From Thiohalophilus thiocyanatoxydans (GTDB taxonomy: Bacteria; Pseudomonadota; Gammaproteobacteria; UBA6429; Thiohalophilaceae), in the NCBI RefSeq assembly GCF_004366735.1, contig NZ_SOQX01000004.1, positions 193,904 to 257,903 on the forward strand: a stretch of DNA of 64,000 nucleotides, written 5' to 3'. Below, piece after piece: positions 30,705-39,855 of the stretch. Under the pieces are notes generated by a model. That model was not told where the DNA came from and did no database searches. It was given only the letters and a program-made list of their open reading frames with translations. The position numbers and the translations under genes were made by a program. The first letter of the stretch is position 1; each line of letters opens with the position of its first letter.

Positions 30705-31625
30705 ATGATGCAGATGGATAGAATAGAGACCGGAACCATGCAACTGCGGGGCGAGATGAAACAGCTTGAGCCGATGAGCCGGCATACATCCTGGCGCGTG
30801 GGCGGTGTAGCCGAGCATTTTTATCGGCCGGTGGATGTCGCCGATCTGCAGCAATTGTTGCAGCAGCTGCCGGCGCACGAGCCACTGTTCTGGTTGGGGC
30901 TGGGCAGTAACCTGCTGGTACGTGATGGCGGGATTCGCGGCACCGTGATCTGTACCAGTGGTGTGCTCAATGCTATCGAGTGGTTGGAAAATAATCGGGT
31001 CTATGTGGAAGTCGGCGTGGCTTCCCCGCAGGTGGCCCGGCAAACAGCGCGGCGGGGATTGCAGGGCGCCGAATTTCTCTGCGGCATTCCCGGCACCTTT
31101 GGCGGCGCCCTGGCGATGAATGCCGGCGCCATGGGCGGAGAAACCTGGAACATCGTCGAGTCGGTGAAGGTGATCGATCGCCGGGGTGAACTGAAGACCC
31201 GCGGGGCCGACGAGTTCGAGACAGGTTATCGCCATGTTCGGGGAAAACAGGGTGAATGGTTTGTCGCTGCCACCTTGCAGCTTGAAGCGGGTAATGCCGG
31301 GCAGAGTTTGCAACAGATCAAACAGCATCTGGCACGGCGCGGGAGCACCCAGCCGACCAGTCAGCCCAATGCCGGATCGGTGTTTCGCAATCCGCCCGGC
31401 GACTATGCGGCCCGCCTGATTGAGCAGTGTGGGTTGAAAAATACCTGCATCGGCGGAGCCTGCGTGTCCGAGAAACACGCCAATTTTATTATCAATACCG
31501 GCACGGCCACGGCCCGCGATATTGAACTGTTGATTCAACGGGTTGCCGATAAAGTACAACAGGCAAGCGGCATCGAACTGGTCAGGGAAGTGCAGATTGT
31601 CGGAGAACCGCATGAGCATGACTGA
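30705..31625 (+). CDS. murB: UDP-N-acetylenolpyruvoylglucosamine reductase MurB
   Basis: A flavoenzyme reducing enolpyruvyl-UDP-GlcNAc to UDP-MurNAc, 306 residues. FAD-binding motifs are LGLGSNLLVRDGGIRG and CGIPGTFGGALAMNAGAMGGE. The catalytic serine is in NAGSVFRNPPGDYAARLIE, which marks the type II enzyme lacking the extra loop of E. coli MurB. Start choices at 30705, 30708 and further in-frame ATGs are uncertain by a few residues. It overlaps ddl by 14 bases. Confidence 0.96.
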   Translation: MMQMDRIETGTMQLRGEMKQLEPMSRHTSWRVGGVAEHFYRPVDVADLQQLLQQLPAHEPLFWLGLGSNLLVRDGGIRGTVICTSGVLNAIEWLENNRVYVEVGVASPQVARQTARRGLQGAEFLCGIPGTFGGALAMNAGAMGGETWNIVESVKVIDRRGELKTRGADEFETGYRHVRGKQGEWFVAATLQLEAGNAGQSLQQIKQHLARRGSTQPTSQPNAGSVFRNPPGDYAARLIEQCGLKNTCIGGACVSEKHANFIINTGTATARDIELLIQRVADKVQQASGIELVREVQIVGEPHEHD

Positions 31626-32604
31626 GCACAACAAAACGATCGATCCGCAGACCTTTGGCAAGGTCGCGGTATTGATGGGTGGCTGGTCCGCCGAGCGGGC
31701 GGTCTCATTGCGCAGTGGCCAGGCGGTACTGGATGCCCTGTTGCGCCGTGGTGTCGATGCACACGGTATCGATGTCAACAAAGAGACTGTCCTGCAAGTG
31801 CTGGAGAAGGGCACTTACGATCGCGCGTTTATTGTCCTGCATGGTCCCGGTGGTGAGGATGGTCGAATCCAGGCGGTCCTTGAGGTAATGGGGATTCCCT
31901 ATACCGGCAGCGACGTACTCTCATCGGCGCTGGCCATGGACAAGTTGCGCAGCAAGATGATTCTCGAGGCCGCCGGGTTGCCGACGCCGGATTATATGGT
32001 ACTGGATGACGAAACGGATCCGGAGTATGTGGTCGCCAGTCTGGGCCTGCCGCTGATGGTCAAACCGGCGCTGGAAGGTTCGAGTATCGGCATGAGTCGG
32101 GTCAATGAACCGCAGCAGATGCGCGATGCCTACAAGACCGCCGCACAGTTTCCCGGCGCGGTCATTGCCGAACGCTGGATTGAAGGCGGTGAATACACCG
32201 TGACAATACTGGGTGAGCAAACACTGCCGGTCATCAAGCTTGAAACCCCGAATGAATTTTATGACTACGAGGCCAAATATCAGTCGAATCAAACCCGCTA
32301 TTTATGTCCCAGCGGTCTGGAGCCCGAACAGGAAGGGCAAATGCAGCGCCTGGCTCTGGCGGCTTTCAAGGCGGTCGGAGCAAGCGGTTGGGGGCGGGTC
32401 GATATTCTTTGCTCGGCAGACGGCAAGCCCTGGGTCATTGAACTGAATACGGTACCGGGTATGACGGACCATTCCCTGGTTCCCATGGCGGCGAAAGCCA
32501 TTGGCATGGATTTCGACCAGCTGGTGTACGCCATACTTGCCCAGACACTGGACGGGTATAACGGTGATCAGCAGCAAGGAGGTAATCATGTCGGCGCGAG
32601 CTAA
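31612..32604 (+). CDS. ddl: D-alanine:D-alanine ligase
   Basis: An ATP-grasp enzyme making the D-Ala-D-Ala dipeptide used by MurF. I start at ATG 31612 (GGAG six bases upstream), giving 330 residues; an ATG at 31618 is possible. Motifs are VAVLMGGWSAERAVSLRSG, HGPGGEDGRIQ, GIPYTGSDVLSSALAMDK, VKPALEGSSIGMS and ELNTVPGMTDHSLVP. The dcw position marks it as the DdlB type. It overlaps murB and ftsQ. Confidence 0.96.
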   Translation: MSMTEHNKTIDPQTFGKVAVLMGGWSAERAVSLRSGQAVLDALLRRGVDAHGIDVNKETVLQVLEKGTYDRAFIVLHGPGGEDGRIQAVLEVMGIPYTGSDVLSSALAMDKLRSKMILEAAGLPTPDYMVLDDETDPEYVVASLGLPLMVKPALEGSSIGMSRVNEPQQMRDAYKTAAQFPGAVIAERWIEGGEYTVTILGEQTLPVIKLETPNEFYDYEAKYQSNQTRYLCPSGLEPEQEGQMQRLALAAFKAVGASGWGRVDILCSADGKPWVIELNTVPGMTDHSLVPMAAKAIGMDFDQLVYAILAQTLDGYNGDQQQGGNHVGAS

Positions 32605-33340
32605 CCAGGCAGCGGTAATGCCGGACGGGCCGATGTTCAGATTCCGGCCTCGTCGATTGTTGTTAATCCTCTCGGCGCTGTTGTTGGGCGTATTGTTATA
32701 CCTGGGGATTCAGCGTCTGGTGAATCCATTGAATGTACCGGTGGATAAAATTCGCGTGCAGGGCAGTTTTATCAATGTGACCGAGAATATGCTCAATCCA
32801 CTTTCGGAAAGTCTGTCCGGCGTCGGTTATTTTGATATCGATGTGGGAGTCGTACAGCAGCAGGTCGAAAATCTTCCCTGGGTTGCACATGCGACCGTAC
32901 GACGCATCTGGCCCGATAAACTGGCAATCCATTTTGTTGAACAACAGCCGTTTGCTGTCTGGGCCGCCGGGGGACTGTTAAATGAAAACGGCGAAATATT
33001 CAAACCGGAAGTATCCACCTATCCCTCGGATCTGCCGGTTTTTCAGGGGCCGGAGAAATTGCGCGACAAAATGCTGGATTCGTACCGGCGCTTTTCCGGG
33101 TTGTTGTCTCCCCTGAATATGCGGATTACTAAACTGAAACTCGATCAACGTCAGGCATGGCAGATCGGTCTGCACAACGGTATTCATCTGAAACTGGGGC
33201 GCGAACATGAACTCGAACGTCTTGCGCGCTTTATCCGGGCTTATCCCCGGCTCAGTTCGATGGATCGGGGCGGCCTGAAACGCGTGGATTTACGTTATAC
33301 CAACGGCATGGCAGTCGAATGGAAACAGAACAGGACATGA
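32588..33340 (+). CDS. ftsQ: Cell division protein FtsQ
   Basis: A bitopic divisome scaffold, 250 residues from the ATG at 32588, which has a strong AAGGAGG upstream. There is a basic cytoplasmic tail, a membrane helix at about residues 26-44, a POTRA domain (VDKIRVQGSFINVTENML) and the beta domain (LPWVAHATVRRIWPDKLAIHFVEQQPFAVWA). It overlaps the end of ddl by 17 bases. Confidence 0.96.
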   Translation: MSARANQAAVMPDGPMFRFRPRRLLLILSALLLGVLLYLGIQRLVNPLNVPVDKIRVQGSFINVTENMLNPLSESLSGVGYFDIDVGVVQQQVENLPWVAHATVRRIWPDKLAIHFVEQQPFAVWAAGGLLNENGEIFKPEVSTYPSDLPVFQGPEKLRDKMLDSYRRFSGLLSPLNMRITKLKLDQRQAWQIGLHNGIHLKLGREHELERLARFIRAYPRLSSMDRGGLKRVDLRYTNGMAVEWKQNRT

Positions 33341-33364
33341 AAAAGCGTTCGGGAGTGACATTAA

Positions 33365-34600
33365 ATGTCTAAGAAAACAGAAAAAAACCTTATCGTTGGA
33401 CTCGATGTGGGCACCTCCAAGGTGGTTGCGATCGTCGGTGAGGTCACCCCGGAAAATGATATCGAAATCATCGGATTGGGTTCACACCCCTCCCGGGGTC
33501 TGAAAAAGGGCGTCGTGGTCAATATTGAATCCACGGTGCAGTCTATCCAGCGCGCGGTGGAAGAGGCGGAACTGATGGCCGGTTGTCAAATTCATTCGGT
33601 CTATGCCGGGATTGCCGGCAGCCATATCCGGAGTCTCAATTCCCACGGCATTGTGGCGATTCGCGACAAGGAAGTGACCCAGTACGATGTCGAGCGGGTG
33701 ATCGACGCGGCGCGCGCGGTGGCGATACCGGCCGATCAGAAGGTGCTGCATATCATGCCGCAGGAATTCATTATCGACGATCAGGAAAGCATTCGTGAGC
33801 CGATTGGTATGTCCGGCGTGCGTCTGGAAGCCAAGGTACACATGGTGACCGGCGCGGTCAGTGCCGCACAGAACATTATCAAGTGTGTGCGCCGCTGCGG
33901 CCTGGAAGTGGATGACATCATTCTCGAACAACTGGCGTCCAGTCATTCGGTGTTAACCGAGGATGAAAAAGAGCTGGGAGTTTGTCTGGTGGATATCGGT
34001 GGTGGAACCACCGATATCGCGGTGTTTACCGAAGGGGCCATCCGGCATACCGCGGTGATCCCGATCGCCGGCGATCAGGTGACCAACGATATCGCGGTGG
34101 CACTGCGTACACCGACTCAGCATGCCGAAGAGATCAAGATCAAATACGCCTGTGCATTGACCCAACTGGCCAGTGCCGATGAAACCATTGAAGTGCCCAG
34201 TGTCGGTGAACGGCCGGTAAGACGCCTTGCCCGCCAGACCCTGGCCGAGGTCGTGGAACCGCGTTACGAGGAGTTGTTCACCCTCATCCAGGCCGAATTG
34301 CGCCGCAGCGGGTTCGAGGATCTGTGCGCCGCCGGCATTGTGTTGACCGGCGGCAGTTCCAAGATGGAAGGCACAGTGGAACTGGCCGAGGAAATATTCC
34401 ATATGCCGGTGCGCCAGGGTTTGCCGCAATATGTCAATGGACTGGTGGATGTGGTGCGTAACCCGATCTATTCCACCGGTGTCGGGTTACTGTTGTTTGG
34501 TTATCAGAATCGTGCCTTGCGTGAGGCCGAATCACGCATGGGCGGAGGCTTTAGCAGCGTCTTGCAACGGATGAAGAGCTGGTTTCAGGGAAATTTTTAA
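33365..34600 (+). CDS. ftsA: Cell division protein FtsA
   Basis: An actin-like protein that tethers FtsZ to the membrane, 411 residues. Nucleotide-binding motifs are LIVGLDVGTSKVVAIVGEV at the start, VDIGGGTTDIAVF near residue 207 and GIVLTGGSSKMEG near 325. The C-terminus SSVLQRMKSWFQGNF is the amphipathic membrane-targeting helix. It is followed by ftsZ after 60 bases. Confidence 0.98.
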   Translation: MSKKTEKNLIVGLDVGTSKVVAIVGEVTPENDIEIIGLGSHPSRGLKKGVVVNIESTVQSIQRAVEEAELMAGCQIHSVYAGIAGSHIRSLNSHGIVAIRDKEVTQYDVERVIDAARAVAIPADQKVLHIMPQEFIIDDQESIREPIGMSGVRLEAKVHMVTGAVSAAQNIIKCVRRCGLEVDDIILEQLASSHSVLTEDEKELGVCLVDIGGGTTDIAVFTEGAIRHTAVIPIAGDQVTNDIAVALRTPTQHAEEIKIKYACALTQLASADETIEVPSVGERPVRRLARQTLAEVVEPRYEELFTLIQAELRRSGFEDLCAAGIVLTGGSSKMEGTVELAEEIFHMPVRQGLPQYVNGLVDVVRNPIYSTGVGLLLFGYQNRALREAESRMGGGFSSVLQRMKSWFQGNF

Positions 34601-34660
34601 AGGATTGTGACGTCGACACAATGTAACAACAACTGCGTTGTCAGTGAGGAGGGGTAAAAA

Positions 34661-35800
34661 ATGTTTGAACTAATGGATACCTACAGTCAGAACGCCGTGA
34701 TCAAGGTAATCGGCGTGGGAGGCGGTGGAGGTAACGCCGTCGAACACATGGTAGTACAGAGCATCGAAGGGGTGGATTTCATCTGCGCCAATACCGATGC
34801 CCAGGCAATGAAAAACAGTACCGCCAAGACCCTGTTGCAACTGGGTGGCGGCGTGACCAAGGGACTCGGTGCCGGGGCCAATCCCGAAACCGGCCGTACC
34901 GCGGCAATGGAAGATCGTGAACGTATCCAGGAAGTGCTGGAAGGTGCCGACATGGTCTTCATTACCGCCGGTATGGGCGGCGGTACCGGAACCGGGGGCG
35001 CGCCGGTGGTGGCACAGATCGCCCGTGACATGGGCATTCTGACCGTCGCGGTGGTCACCAAGCCGTTTCCCTTTGAAGGCAAAAAGCGCATGGAAGTGGC
35101 CATGGCCGGGATGGAAGAGCTCAAACAGTACGTCGATTCGTTGATTACCATTCCCAACGAAAAGCTGTTGAGTGTGCTGGGCAAGAACATCAGCTTGCTG
35201 GACGCCTTCAAGGCGGCCAATGATGTGCTGCTCGGCGCGGTGCAGGGTATTGCCGAGCTGATTACCCGCCCGGGCCTGATCAACGTCGACTTTGCCGACG
35301 TGCGGACCGTGATGTCCGAAATGGGCATGGCCATGATGGGTTCCGGCCGGGCCTCCGGTGAAGAGCGGGCCCGTGAAGCGGCCGAGGCCGCGATTGCCAG
35401 TCCGCTGCTGGAAGACGTCAACCTGGCCGGTGCCCGCGGTATTCTGGTCAACGTGACCGCCGGCATGGATATGTCCATCGGTGAATTCGAGGAGGTGGGC
35501 AATACCGTCAAGCAGTTTGCCTCGGAGAACGCGACCGTGGTGGTCGGTACCGTGATTGACCCGGATATGTCCGGGGAGTTGCGGGTGACCGTGGTGGCCA
35601 CCGGCCTGGGTAACGAGCTGAAACAGGGGGACAAACCGAAACTGGTGGTCAACAAGAAAAATGATGGCGAGGTGGATTATAACCAGCTGGATCGGCCGAC
35701 CGTCATGCGCAACAAGGGTACCGCCGACGGCAAGGGCCAGGCTGACGGCGACATGGAATATCTGGATATTCCGGCCTTTTTGCGGCGCCAGGCGGATTGA
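34661..35800 (+). CDS. ftsZ: Cell division protein FtsZ
   Basis: The tubulin-like GTPase that forms the Z ring, 379 residues. The GTP signature GGGTGTG is at 106-112. The C-terminal tail [12 protein letters not shown] is the conserved peptide that FtsA, ZipA and ZapD bind; zapD lies 10 kb downstream. GAGGAGGGG sits just before the ATG, implying strong translation. It ends the dcw cluster. Confidence 0.99.
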   Translation: MFELMDTYSQNAVIKVIGVGGGGGNAVEHMVVQSIEGVDFICANTDAQAMKNSTAKTLLQLGGGVTKGLGAGANPETGRTAAMEDRERIQEVLEGADMVFITAGMGGGTGTGGAPVVAQIARDMGILTVAVVTKPFPFEGKKRMEVAMAGMEELKQYVDSLITIPNEKLLSVLGKNISLLDAFKAANDVLLGAVQGIAELITRPGLINVDFADVRTVMSEMGMAMMGSGRASGEERAREAAEAAIASPLLEDVNLAGARGILVNVTAGMDMSIGEFEEVGNTVKQFASENATVVVGTVIDPDMSGELRVTVVATGLGNELKQGDKPKLVVNKKNDGEVDYNQLDRPTVMRNKGTADGKGQADGDMEYLDIPAFLRRQAD

Positions 35801-35923
35801 CGGCGCGGGTCGCCGCCGGGCGGGTGGCTGGAGGCATGCTGCCGGGTGACGGAGGTTGCTGATTTCTCTGTGATGAAGGTAGCAACTTTGCCCCGGATCG
35901 CGTTTTATGGCGATAAGTTGCTG

Positions 35924-35929
35924 TATAAT
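35924..35929 (+). promoter_or_regulatory. -10 box upstream of lpxC
   Basis: A perfect TATAAT at 35924-35929 lies 130 bases before the lpxC start, in the ftsZ-lpxC gap. No strong -35 is visible. Separate transcription of lpxC from this position is likely. Confidence 0.6.
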
Positions 35930-36058
35930 ACGCACTTGCTTTAATATAGGCGCTTTCGTGCGGTGTTTTACTCACGCCACGCAGGCGCCCGTAGTGCAAC
36001 AGGCTCGAAACTTGCTTTACTCAGGGAGACCTGCGTTTTAATAAGGAGAAATTGGCTA

Positions 36059-36970
36059 GTGATTAACCAGCGTACACTGAAAAATGTCATTCGCGCGACC
36101 GGCGTCGGACTGCATACCGGTGAAAAAGTCTACCTCACCCTTCGACCGGCCGCAGCGGATACGGGCATTATTTTCAGACGCGTGGACTTGCCGGAACCCG
36201 TTGAAATTCCTGCCGTTCCGGAGAACGTCGGGGATACCACCCTCTCCACCACCCTGATCAAGGACGGGATTCGGGTCTCGACGGTCGAGCATCTGCTGTC
36301 GGCTCTGGCCGGGCTGGGCATCGACAACGCCTATATCGATCTGAATGCGCCGGAAGTGCCGATTATGGACGGCAGCGCCGGCCCTTTTGTGTTTCTGGTG
36401 CAATCGGCGGGCATTCAGGAGCAAAAGGCACCAAAACGGTTCATCCGGATTAAAAAGCCCATTGTCATCGAAGAGGAGGATAGATGGGTGCGATTTGATC
36501 CGTTCGAAGGGTTCAAGGTCTCCTTCACCATCGATTTTGACCACCCGGTCTTCAAGGATCAAAACCAGACCGCGATGATCGACTTTTCCACCACCTCCTT
36601 CGTCAAGGAGGTCAGCCGGGCCCGGACCTTCGGTTTCATGAGCCAGATCGAGAGCCTGCGCGCCAATAATCTCGCGCTGGGCGGCAGCCTGGACAATGCG
36701 GTGGTCGTGGACGAATACCGGGTCCTGAATGAGGACGGTCTGCGCTACGTGGACGAATTCGTCAAACACAAGATTCTGGATTCCATCGGCGATCTCTACC
36801 TGCTGGGACACAGCCTGATCGGCGCTTTCAGCGGCCACAAATCGGGCCATGCGCTTAACAACCGGTTGTTACGCGAGTTACTCACCAACAGGGAAGCCTG
36901 GGAAGAGGTGACCTTCGAGGACCCGGCCAAGGCGCCCATCTCCTTTGTGCAGCCGGTTCAGGTCACCTGA
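36059..36970 (+). CDS. lpxC: UDP-3-O-acyl-N-acetylglucosamine deacetylase LpxC
   Basis: The zinc enzyme of the committed lipid A step. From GTG 36059 it has 303 residues, starting [30 protein letters not shown] is ten bases upstream. Zinc and catalytic residues lie in [21 protein letters not shown] and in [17 protein letters not shown]. The frame is open upstream to 35963, but that segment has no similarity. The gene follows ftsZ, as in most gammaproteobacteria, and ends at a strong terminator. Confidence 0.97.
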   Translation: MINQRTLKNVIRATGVGLHTGEKVYLTLRPAAADTGIIFRRVDLPEPVEIPAVPENVGDTTLSTTLIKDGIRVSTVEHLLSALAGLGIDNAYIDLNAPEVPIMDGSAGPFVFLVQSAGIQEQKAPKRFIRIKKPIVIEEEDRWVRFDPFEGFKVSFTIDFDHPVFKDQNQTAMIDFSTTSFVKEVSRARTFGFMSQIESLRANNLALGGSLDNAVVVDEYRVLNEDGLRYVDEFVKHKILDSIGDLYLLGHSLIGAFSGHKSGHALNNRLLRELLTNREAWEEVTFEDPAKAPISFVQPVQVT

Positions 36971-36990
36971 AACCGCGTTTTGACACGCTA

Positions 36991-37016
36991 AAAACACCGG
37001 CAATTGCCGGTGTTTT
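36991..37016. terminator. Bidirectional intrinsic terminator between lpxC and dciA
   Basis: A perfect 18-bp palindrome at 36995-37012 is flanked by A4 on the left and T5 on the right. It can stop lpxC on the plus strand and dciA on the minus strand. Confidence 0.9.
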
Positions 37017-37111
37017 TGTCTGGACGAGGCGCCTCCAACGGGCCGGGAGAGCGGTTTGGGCTGATCGTGCCCCGAAAAGCTTATCATTCGGGCTATAAAT
37101 ATAAGGTTTGC

Positions 37112-37567
37112 TTATTCATCCTCGGTGCGACGGGGCCGACTCAACCGGTGTAGCGCTTCGCGCAGCTCGGGATCCTCGATGCCCTCCGCCATGGCATGAA
37201 TATTTTGACTGGCGGCGGGGCTGATCTCGCGGGTTGCCGGGGGCTTTTCGACCGGCGCCGGCGAGGCCGGGGCGACATGGATTTTTATGGACTTAAGTCC
37301 TTGTAAAGCGGGAATGTTTTTTTTAAGCTCCTGCAGCAGGGTGGGAATATAGTAGCGCAGTCGCGAGGCCCAGACCGGGGAATCGACCTGGATGACCAGC
37401 TCTTCAGCAGCATACCGGGCCACCTGGCAATGATCGGTCATCGGCTGATCGAGTACCGCTGACAGATGCCGGTTGAGCTGGCGCAGCTGGCGGGTCGTTG
37501 TGACCAGTTCGGCAACCCGGCTCTTTTCTCCCTGCAGGAGCTTGTACAATGGTCTGGGAGTATTCAT
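37112..37567 (-). CDS. dciA: DUF721 protein, DciA-type helicase operator
   Basis: A 151-residue protein of the DUF721/DciA family, the ancestral loader of the replicative helicase DnaB in bacteria lacking DnaC. The N-terminal 100 residues carry the domain (LNRHLSAVLDQPMTDHCQVARYAAEELVIQVDSPVWASRLRYYIPTLLQELKK), with Val-Trp-Ala-Ser-Arg-Leu a recognisable core. The tail is proline-rich, then charged. The position between lpxC and secA is typical in gammaproteobacteria such as Pseudomonas. Confidence 0.88.
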   Translation of the reverse strand: MNTPRPLYKLLQGEKSRVAELVTTTRQLRQLNRHLSAVLDQPMTDHCQVARYAAEELVIQVDSPVWASRLRYYIPTLLQELKKNIPALQGLKSIKIHVAPASPAPVEKPPATREISPAASQNIHAMAEGIEDPELREALHRLSRPRRTEDE

Positions 37568-37652
37568 ACTGGATTATTATGAAGGATTTGGCCGGTTCAT
37601 TGGAAAATTTACTTTAACCTCACATTAAAATAACAAGAGCTGTATTGTCACT

Positions 37653-38588
37653 ATGAATATCGTTGTTCTGAGACGAAAAAAGGGATGTTCCGGGTTGTGG
37701 ACCCTGAGCAAGCATCGCCTGATCAGCCTTGTTCTGGGTGCCGCCATCGTGATGCCCGCGGCATTCGGCGGCGCGGGCTACTATCTGGGGGTCGCGCACA
37801 TGCAGGCCAACCCGGATGAACTGAGCCTCGCGCTGCAGTCGGAACTTGATGCCCAGCGTTTGCGAATCGAGGAAGAGACCCGCAACGCGCAGGAAAGCAT
37901 GGACGCGCTGGCACTGCGTCTGGGTAATCTGCAGTCCCATGTGGTGCGGCTGGATGCGCTGGGACAGCGCCTGACCCAGATGGCCAATCTGGATGGCGGT
38001 GAATTCAATTTCGATCAGGCCCCGGCCCAGGGCGGTCCCCTGGAGAGCGGCGAACAGCTTTCCGGGGATTCGATCGATGTGCCGGATTTCATCGCCTCGC
38101 TGCAAGAGCTGGCCTCGAAAATCGAGGATCGCGACCAGCAGCTCGGCGTACTGGAAGAGATGCTGATGACCCGTAGCCTGCAGGAGGAAGTCATGCCCGC
38201 CGGTCGACCCATCACCCAGGGCTGGTTGTCCTCCTATTACGGCATGCGCACCGATCCCTTCAATGGGCGGCGAACCCACCATTCCGGTATCGATTTCGCC
38301 GGCAAAGAGGGCTCCGATGTGGTGGCCGTGGCGGCCGGGGTGGTCACCTATTCCGGCAGGCGTTCCGGCTACGGCCGCCTGGTCGAGGTGAACCACGGCA
38401 AGGGGTATGTGACCCGTTACGGGCATAACAAGGAAAATCTGGTGGAAGTCGGCGACACCATCAAAAGAGGCCAGGCGATCGCCAAAATGGGCAGTACGGG
38501 ACGCTCTACGGGGCCGCATGTCCATCTGGAAGTACTGGTCAACGGCCGTACCGTCGATCCCAAAAAATACATAATGGCCAGCAATTAA
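37653..38588 (+). CDS. M23 family (LytM-type) peptidoglycan endopeptidase
   Basis: A 311-residue envelope protein: a basic start, a membrane helix at about 22-45, coiled coils around 55-110 and 140-185, and a C-terminal zinc peptidase. The metal motifs are HHSGIDFAG (His-x3-Asp) and HVHLEV (His-x-His), so it looks catalytically competent in cleaving cross-links. It is divergent from dciA. A similar gene sits before secA in Pseudomonas. Confidence 0.93.
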   Translation: MNIVVLRRKKGCSGLWTLSKHRLISLVLGAAIVMPAAFGGAGYYLGVAHMQANPDELSLALQSELDAQRLRIEEETRNAQESMDALALRLGNLQSHVVRLDALGQRLTQMANLDGGEFNFDQAPAQGGPLESGEQLSGDSIDVPDFIASLQELASKIEDRDQQLGVLEEMLMTRSLQEEVMPAGRPITQGWLSSYYGMRTDPFNGRRTHHSGIDFAGKEGSDVVAVAAGVVTYSGRRSGYGRLVEVNHGKGYVTRYGHNKENLVEVGDTIKRGQAIAKMGSTGRSTGPHVHLEVLVNGRTVDPKKYIMASN

Positions 38589-38620
38589 GCTGTGTTGCGA
38601 TCTGCTGACGGCTAATCCGT

Positions 38621-39775
38621 ATGTCCGCCAGTCGTTTGTCGTCGGTTTTGGCCCTTCTGCCGGGTCTGCTGCTTGTCGCCTGCAGCACCGCGCCGCCCGC
38701 CCCCCCGCAAACCCAATCCGACCCGCCGCCGCAACCTGACCCCGCCCCTGCCGTGCTGAGCGTCGCCGCGGTCGGGGATGTGATGCTGGGTACCGATTTT
38801 CCGTCTCCCCGCTTGCCGCCCGAAGACGGGGCCGCACTGTTACGCGAGGTCGCACCGGTGCTGCGGGAGGCGGATATCGCCTTCGGGAATCTGGAAGGGG
38901 TGCTGCTGGACGGCGGCGAGCCGGTAAAAACCTGCCAGGATCCCGCCGCCTGTTATCTGTTTCGATCCCCCGCGCGCTATGCCGCCCATCTGCAGCAAGC
39001 CGGCTTTAATCTCATGAGTCTGGCCAATAACCACGCCCGGGATTTCGGCGAGGCGGGCCGCGAGGCGAGTATGCAGACCCTGCGCCGGCACGGCATCCGC
39101 CATACCGGTCGCCGGGGCGATGTCGCCAGCTGGACGGTCAACGGCCTGCGCGTGGCGGCCATCGCGTTTGCGCCGTTTGTCGACTCGCATGACATGCTGG
39201 ATACGGCGCGCATGGTCGGGTTGGTCAACGGACTCAAGCGGCGGCATGATATTGTGCTGGTCTCCTTTCACGGGGGGGCCGAGGGGGAGGCGGCCCTGCA
39301 TCTGCCCTTTGCCGAGGAAGAGTATTACGGCGAGCGGCGCGGGGATGTGGTCGCCTTTGCCCGTCGGGCGGTGGAGGCCGGCGCCGATCTGGTGCTCGGC
39401 CACGGGCCCCACGTACCGCGGGCGATGGAACTCTATCGCGGCCGGTTGATCGCCTACAGCCTGGGGAATTTTGCCACCTATCAGGGGATGAAGGTGAGCG
39501 GTCTCAATGGGCTGGCGCCGTTACTCGAGGCGCAGCTGGATCATCGCGGCCGCTTCGTCGCGGGGCGGGTTCACTCATTTGTCCAGCGCCGCCCCCGGGG
39601 ACCGGTCCGGGATGAACAGCGGCGCGCCGCGCGGCTGATCGCCCGCCTGTCACAGGAGGATTTCCCCCGCGCGTCGCTGGCCTTCGATCGCCGCGGTTAT
39701 CTCTACCCCCTGTCCGTTCCCTCAACGGGGAAAGCGGACAAAACCCCTGGTGATCGGTACAATAGCCGGTTTTAA
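38621..39775 (+). CDS. CapA-family lipoprotein
   Basis: A 384-residue protein with a lipoprotein signal (LLLVACS, Cys near residue 21), a Pro-rich linker to about residue 45, then a CapA/poly-gamma-glutamate-synthesis-like phosphoesterase fold. The motifs are VAAVGDVMLGTDF, FGNLEGVL, LMSLANNHARDFGEAG, VSFHGGAE and GADLVLGHGPHVPRAMELYRGRLIAYSLGNFA. CapA proteins act in capsule or envelope metabolism; the substrate here is unknown. The gene is GC-rich (long CCC/CCG runs), between the M23 gene and secA. Confidence 0.88.
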   Translation: MSASRLSSVLALLPGLLLVACSTAPPAPPQTQSDPPPQPDPAPAVLSVAAVGDVMLGTDFPSPRLPPEDGAALLREVAPVLREADIAFGNLEGVLLDGGEPVKTCQDPAACYLFRSPARYAAHLQQAGFNLMSLANNHARDFGEAGREASMQTLRRHGIRHTGRRGDVASWTVNGLRVAAIAFAPFVDSHDMLDTARMVGLVNGLKRRHDIVLVSFHGGAEGEAALHLPFAEEEYYGERRGDVVAFARRAVEAGADLVLGHGPHVPRAMELYRGRLIAYSLGNFATYQGMKVSGLNGLAPLLEAQLDHRGRFVAGRVHSFVQRRPRGPVRDEQRRAARLIARLSQEDFPRASLAFDRRGYLYPLSVPSTGKADKTPGDRYNSRF

Positions 39776-39855
39776 AGCAGGAAAAAGATTTTTTCCGGCA
39801 CACTAGTCCAATCAGTAAGTGAGTCCTTGCTTCAGGGCTTGCAACAGGCAAATTT

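Noticed and set aside
34670..35935. Minus-strand frame of 421 codons opposite ftsZ
   Set aside because: Shadow frame; FtsZ on the plus strand is complete to its C-terminal peptide.
39776..39855. secM-type arrest peptide gene before secA
   Set aside because: Only 80 bases are available and they contain no signal peptide or arrest motif.
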